A stretch of 5,563 bases of DNA from Christensenella sp. UBA4247 (GTDB lineage: Bacteria > Bacillota > Clostridia > Christensenellales > CAG-1252): NCBI GenBank assembly GCA_002395405.1, contig DGWX01000043.1:16267-21829 (forward strand). Direction: 5' to 3'. Position 1 is the stretch's first letter. The number at the start of each line of letters is the position of its first letter. The notes under the pieces were generated by a model that searched no databases, was not told where the DNA came from, and saw only the letters and a program-made list of their open reading frames with translations. The position numbers and the translations under genes are program-made. Of this stretch, positions 5,012-5,563 are shown one piece after another.

Positions 5012-5563
5012 TTCTTTGCCGGCAAGCTTCTTGTAAGAAGCAAGTCTTGCTTTGGAATCCGCTTCGGTCTTCGCGAAGAGCGCTTCCGCGATTTGCGGCT
5101 GCGTCTTCTTCAAGGACGCGTATCTGGTTTCGCCCGCAAGGAAGGCTTGGTAATCCGCCGTGGGATCTTTGGAATCAAGGGTGAAGGGATTCTTGCCCTC
5201 GTCCGCCGCCGCGGGATTGAAGCGATAGAGCTGCCAATATCCGCAATCGACCGCTTTCTTTTCTTCGGTTTGCGAATTCGCCATATTGATACCGTGGTTG
5301 ATACAGGGCGCGTAGCAGATAACGAGGGACGGTCCGTCGTAAGCTTCCGCTTCGGTGATCGCGTTCAGGAACTGCTGTTTGTTCGAACCCATCGCGCACT
5401 GCGCAACGTACACATAACCGTAGCTCATCGCCATCATACCGAGATCCTTCTTCTTCGTCCTCTTACCTGCCGCGGCGAATTTCGCAACGGAGCCGGTCGG
5501 TGTGGACTTACTGGATTGACCGCCGGTATTGGAGTAAACTTCGGTATCGAGAACGAGAACGTT
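5009..5563 (-). CDS. nifJ: Pyruvate:ferredoxin (flavodoxin) oxidoreductase, C-terminal fragment (5' end outside window)
   Basis: PFOR oxidatively decarboxylates pyruvate with CoA to acetyl-CoA and CO2 and passes the electrons through iron-sulfur clusters to ferredoxin, a central step of anaerobic metabolism. The window holds the last 184 residues of a protein that is usually near 1,170-1,200. The reading frame stays open to the window edge, so the ATG at 5437 is internal, not the start. The thiamine-diphosphate-binding segment DTEVYSNTGGQSSKSTPTG is at fragment residues 6-24, followed by AKFAAAGKRTKKKDLG (27-42). YAPCINHGI (84-92) carries a conserved cysteine that in the family probably ligates the cluster nearest the TPP. 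The protein ends soon after, with no sign of the long C-terminal extension seen in Desulfovibrio africanus PFOR. Its position just upstream of ecfA1 is unusual, as rplQ is common there. Confidence 0.95.
   Translation of the reverse strand, partial: NVLVLDTEVYSNTGGQSSKSTPTGSVAKFAAAGKRTKKKDLGMMAMSYGYVYVAQCAMGSNKQQFLNAITEAEAYDGPSLVICYAPCINHGINMANSQTEEKKAVDCGYWQLYRFNPAAADEGKNPFTLDSKDPTADYQAFLAGETRYASLKKTQPQIAEALFAKTEADSKARLASYKKLAGKE

Noticed and set aside
4501..5184. Plus-strand open frame spanning ecfA1 and the nifJ end
   Set aside because: It crosses two real minus-strand genes and the hairpin between them, and no domain is recognisable.
5175..5399. Second minus-strand open frame inside the nifJ region
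   Set aside because: It is a different frame from the clear PFOR C-terminal domain, which is open throughout and matches the family.

Overview
This 5.56 kb window is a housekeeping stretch of a bacterial chromosome. It most likely comes from the Bacillota (Firmicutes), class Clostridia or a related anaerobic lineage. Three things point there: a pyruvate:ferredoxin oxidoreductase gene (an anaerobe's enzyme), a group II ECF energizing module followed directly by truA (a typical Firmicutes order), and strong GGAGG-type ribosome binding sites with TTGACA/TATAAT-like promoters at A+T-rich spots. I cannot name a genus. All seven complete or partial genes downstream of nifJ, and nifJ itself, lie on the minus strand, so transcription runs from high to low coordinates. 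No tRNA, rRNA, CRISPR, insertion sequence or prophage gene is visible.

Layout in the direction of transcription: (1) 5563-5009, the C-terminal 184 residues of pyruvate:ferredoxin oxidoreductase. (2) 5008-4942, a short gap with a 15-bp 7-1-7 palindrome over the nifJ stop codon and a GC-rich hairpin with a poor U-tract. (3) 4941-1700, a tight four-gene block ecfA1-ecfA2-ecfT-truA with overlaps of 16 and 4 nt and a final gap of 1 nt, closed by an intrinsic terminator at 1675-1653. (4) 1640-957, an independent mscL unit with its own consensus-like promoter, a 187-residue mechanosensitive channel with a long cytoplasmic insert, and a strong terminator. (5) 913-1, the rplM-rpsI (L13-S9) ribosomal protein operon with a TTGACA-17-TAAAAT promoter and a structured 5' leader; rpsI runs off the window start.

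Together: EcfA1, EcfA2 and EcfT form the ATP-driven energizing module shared by vitamin and metal uptake S components, none of which is encoded here. TruA modifies tRNA anticodon arms, L13 and S9 are ribosomal proteins, MscL is an osmotic safety valve, and PFOR supplies acetyl-CoA and reduced ferredoxin. In many Firmicutes ecfA1-ecfA2-ecfT-truA-rplM-rpsI is one continuous cluster behind rplQ. Here it is broken by an inserted mscL unit and preceded by nifJ instead of rplQ.

I found no convincing new multi-gene system. The points most worth checking are the Fur/PerR-shaped palindrome before the ecf operon, the rplM leader structure, the unusual MscL insert, and the strict use of GCGATCGC for Ala-Ile-Ala.
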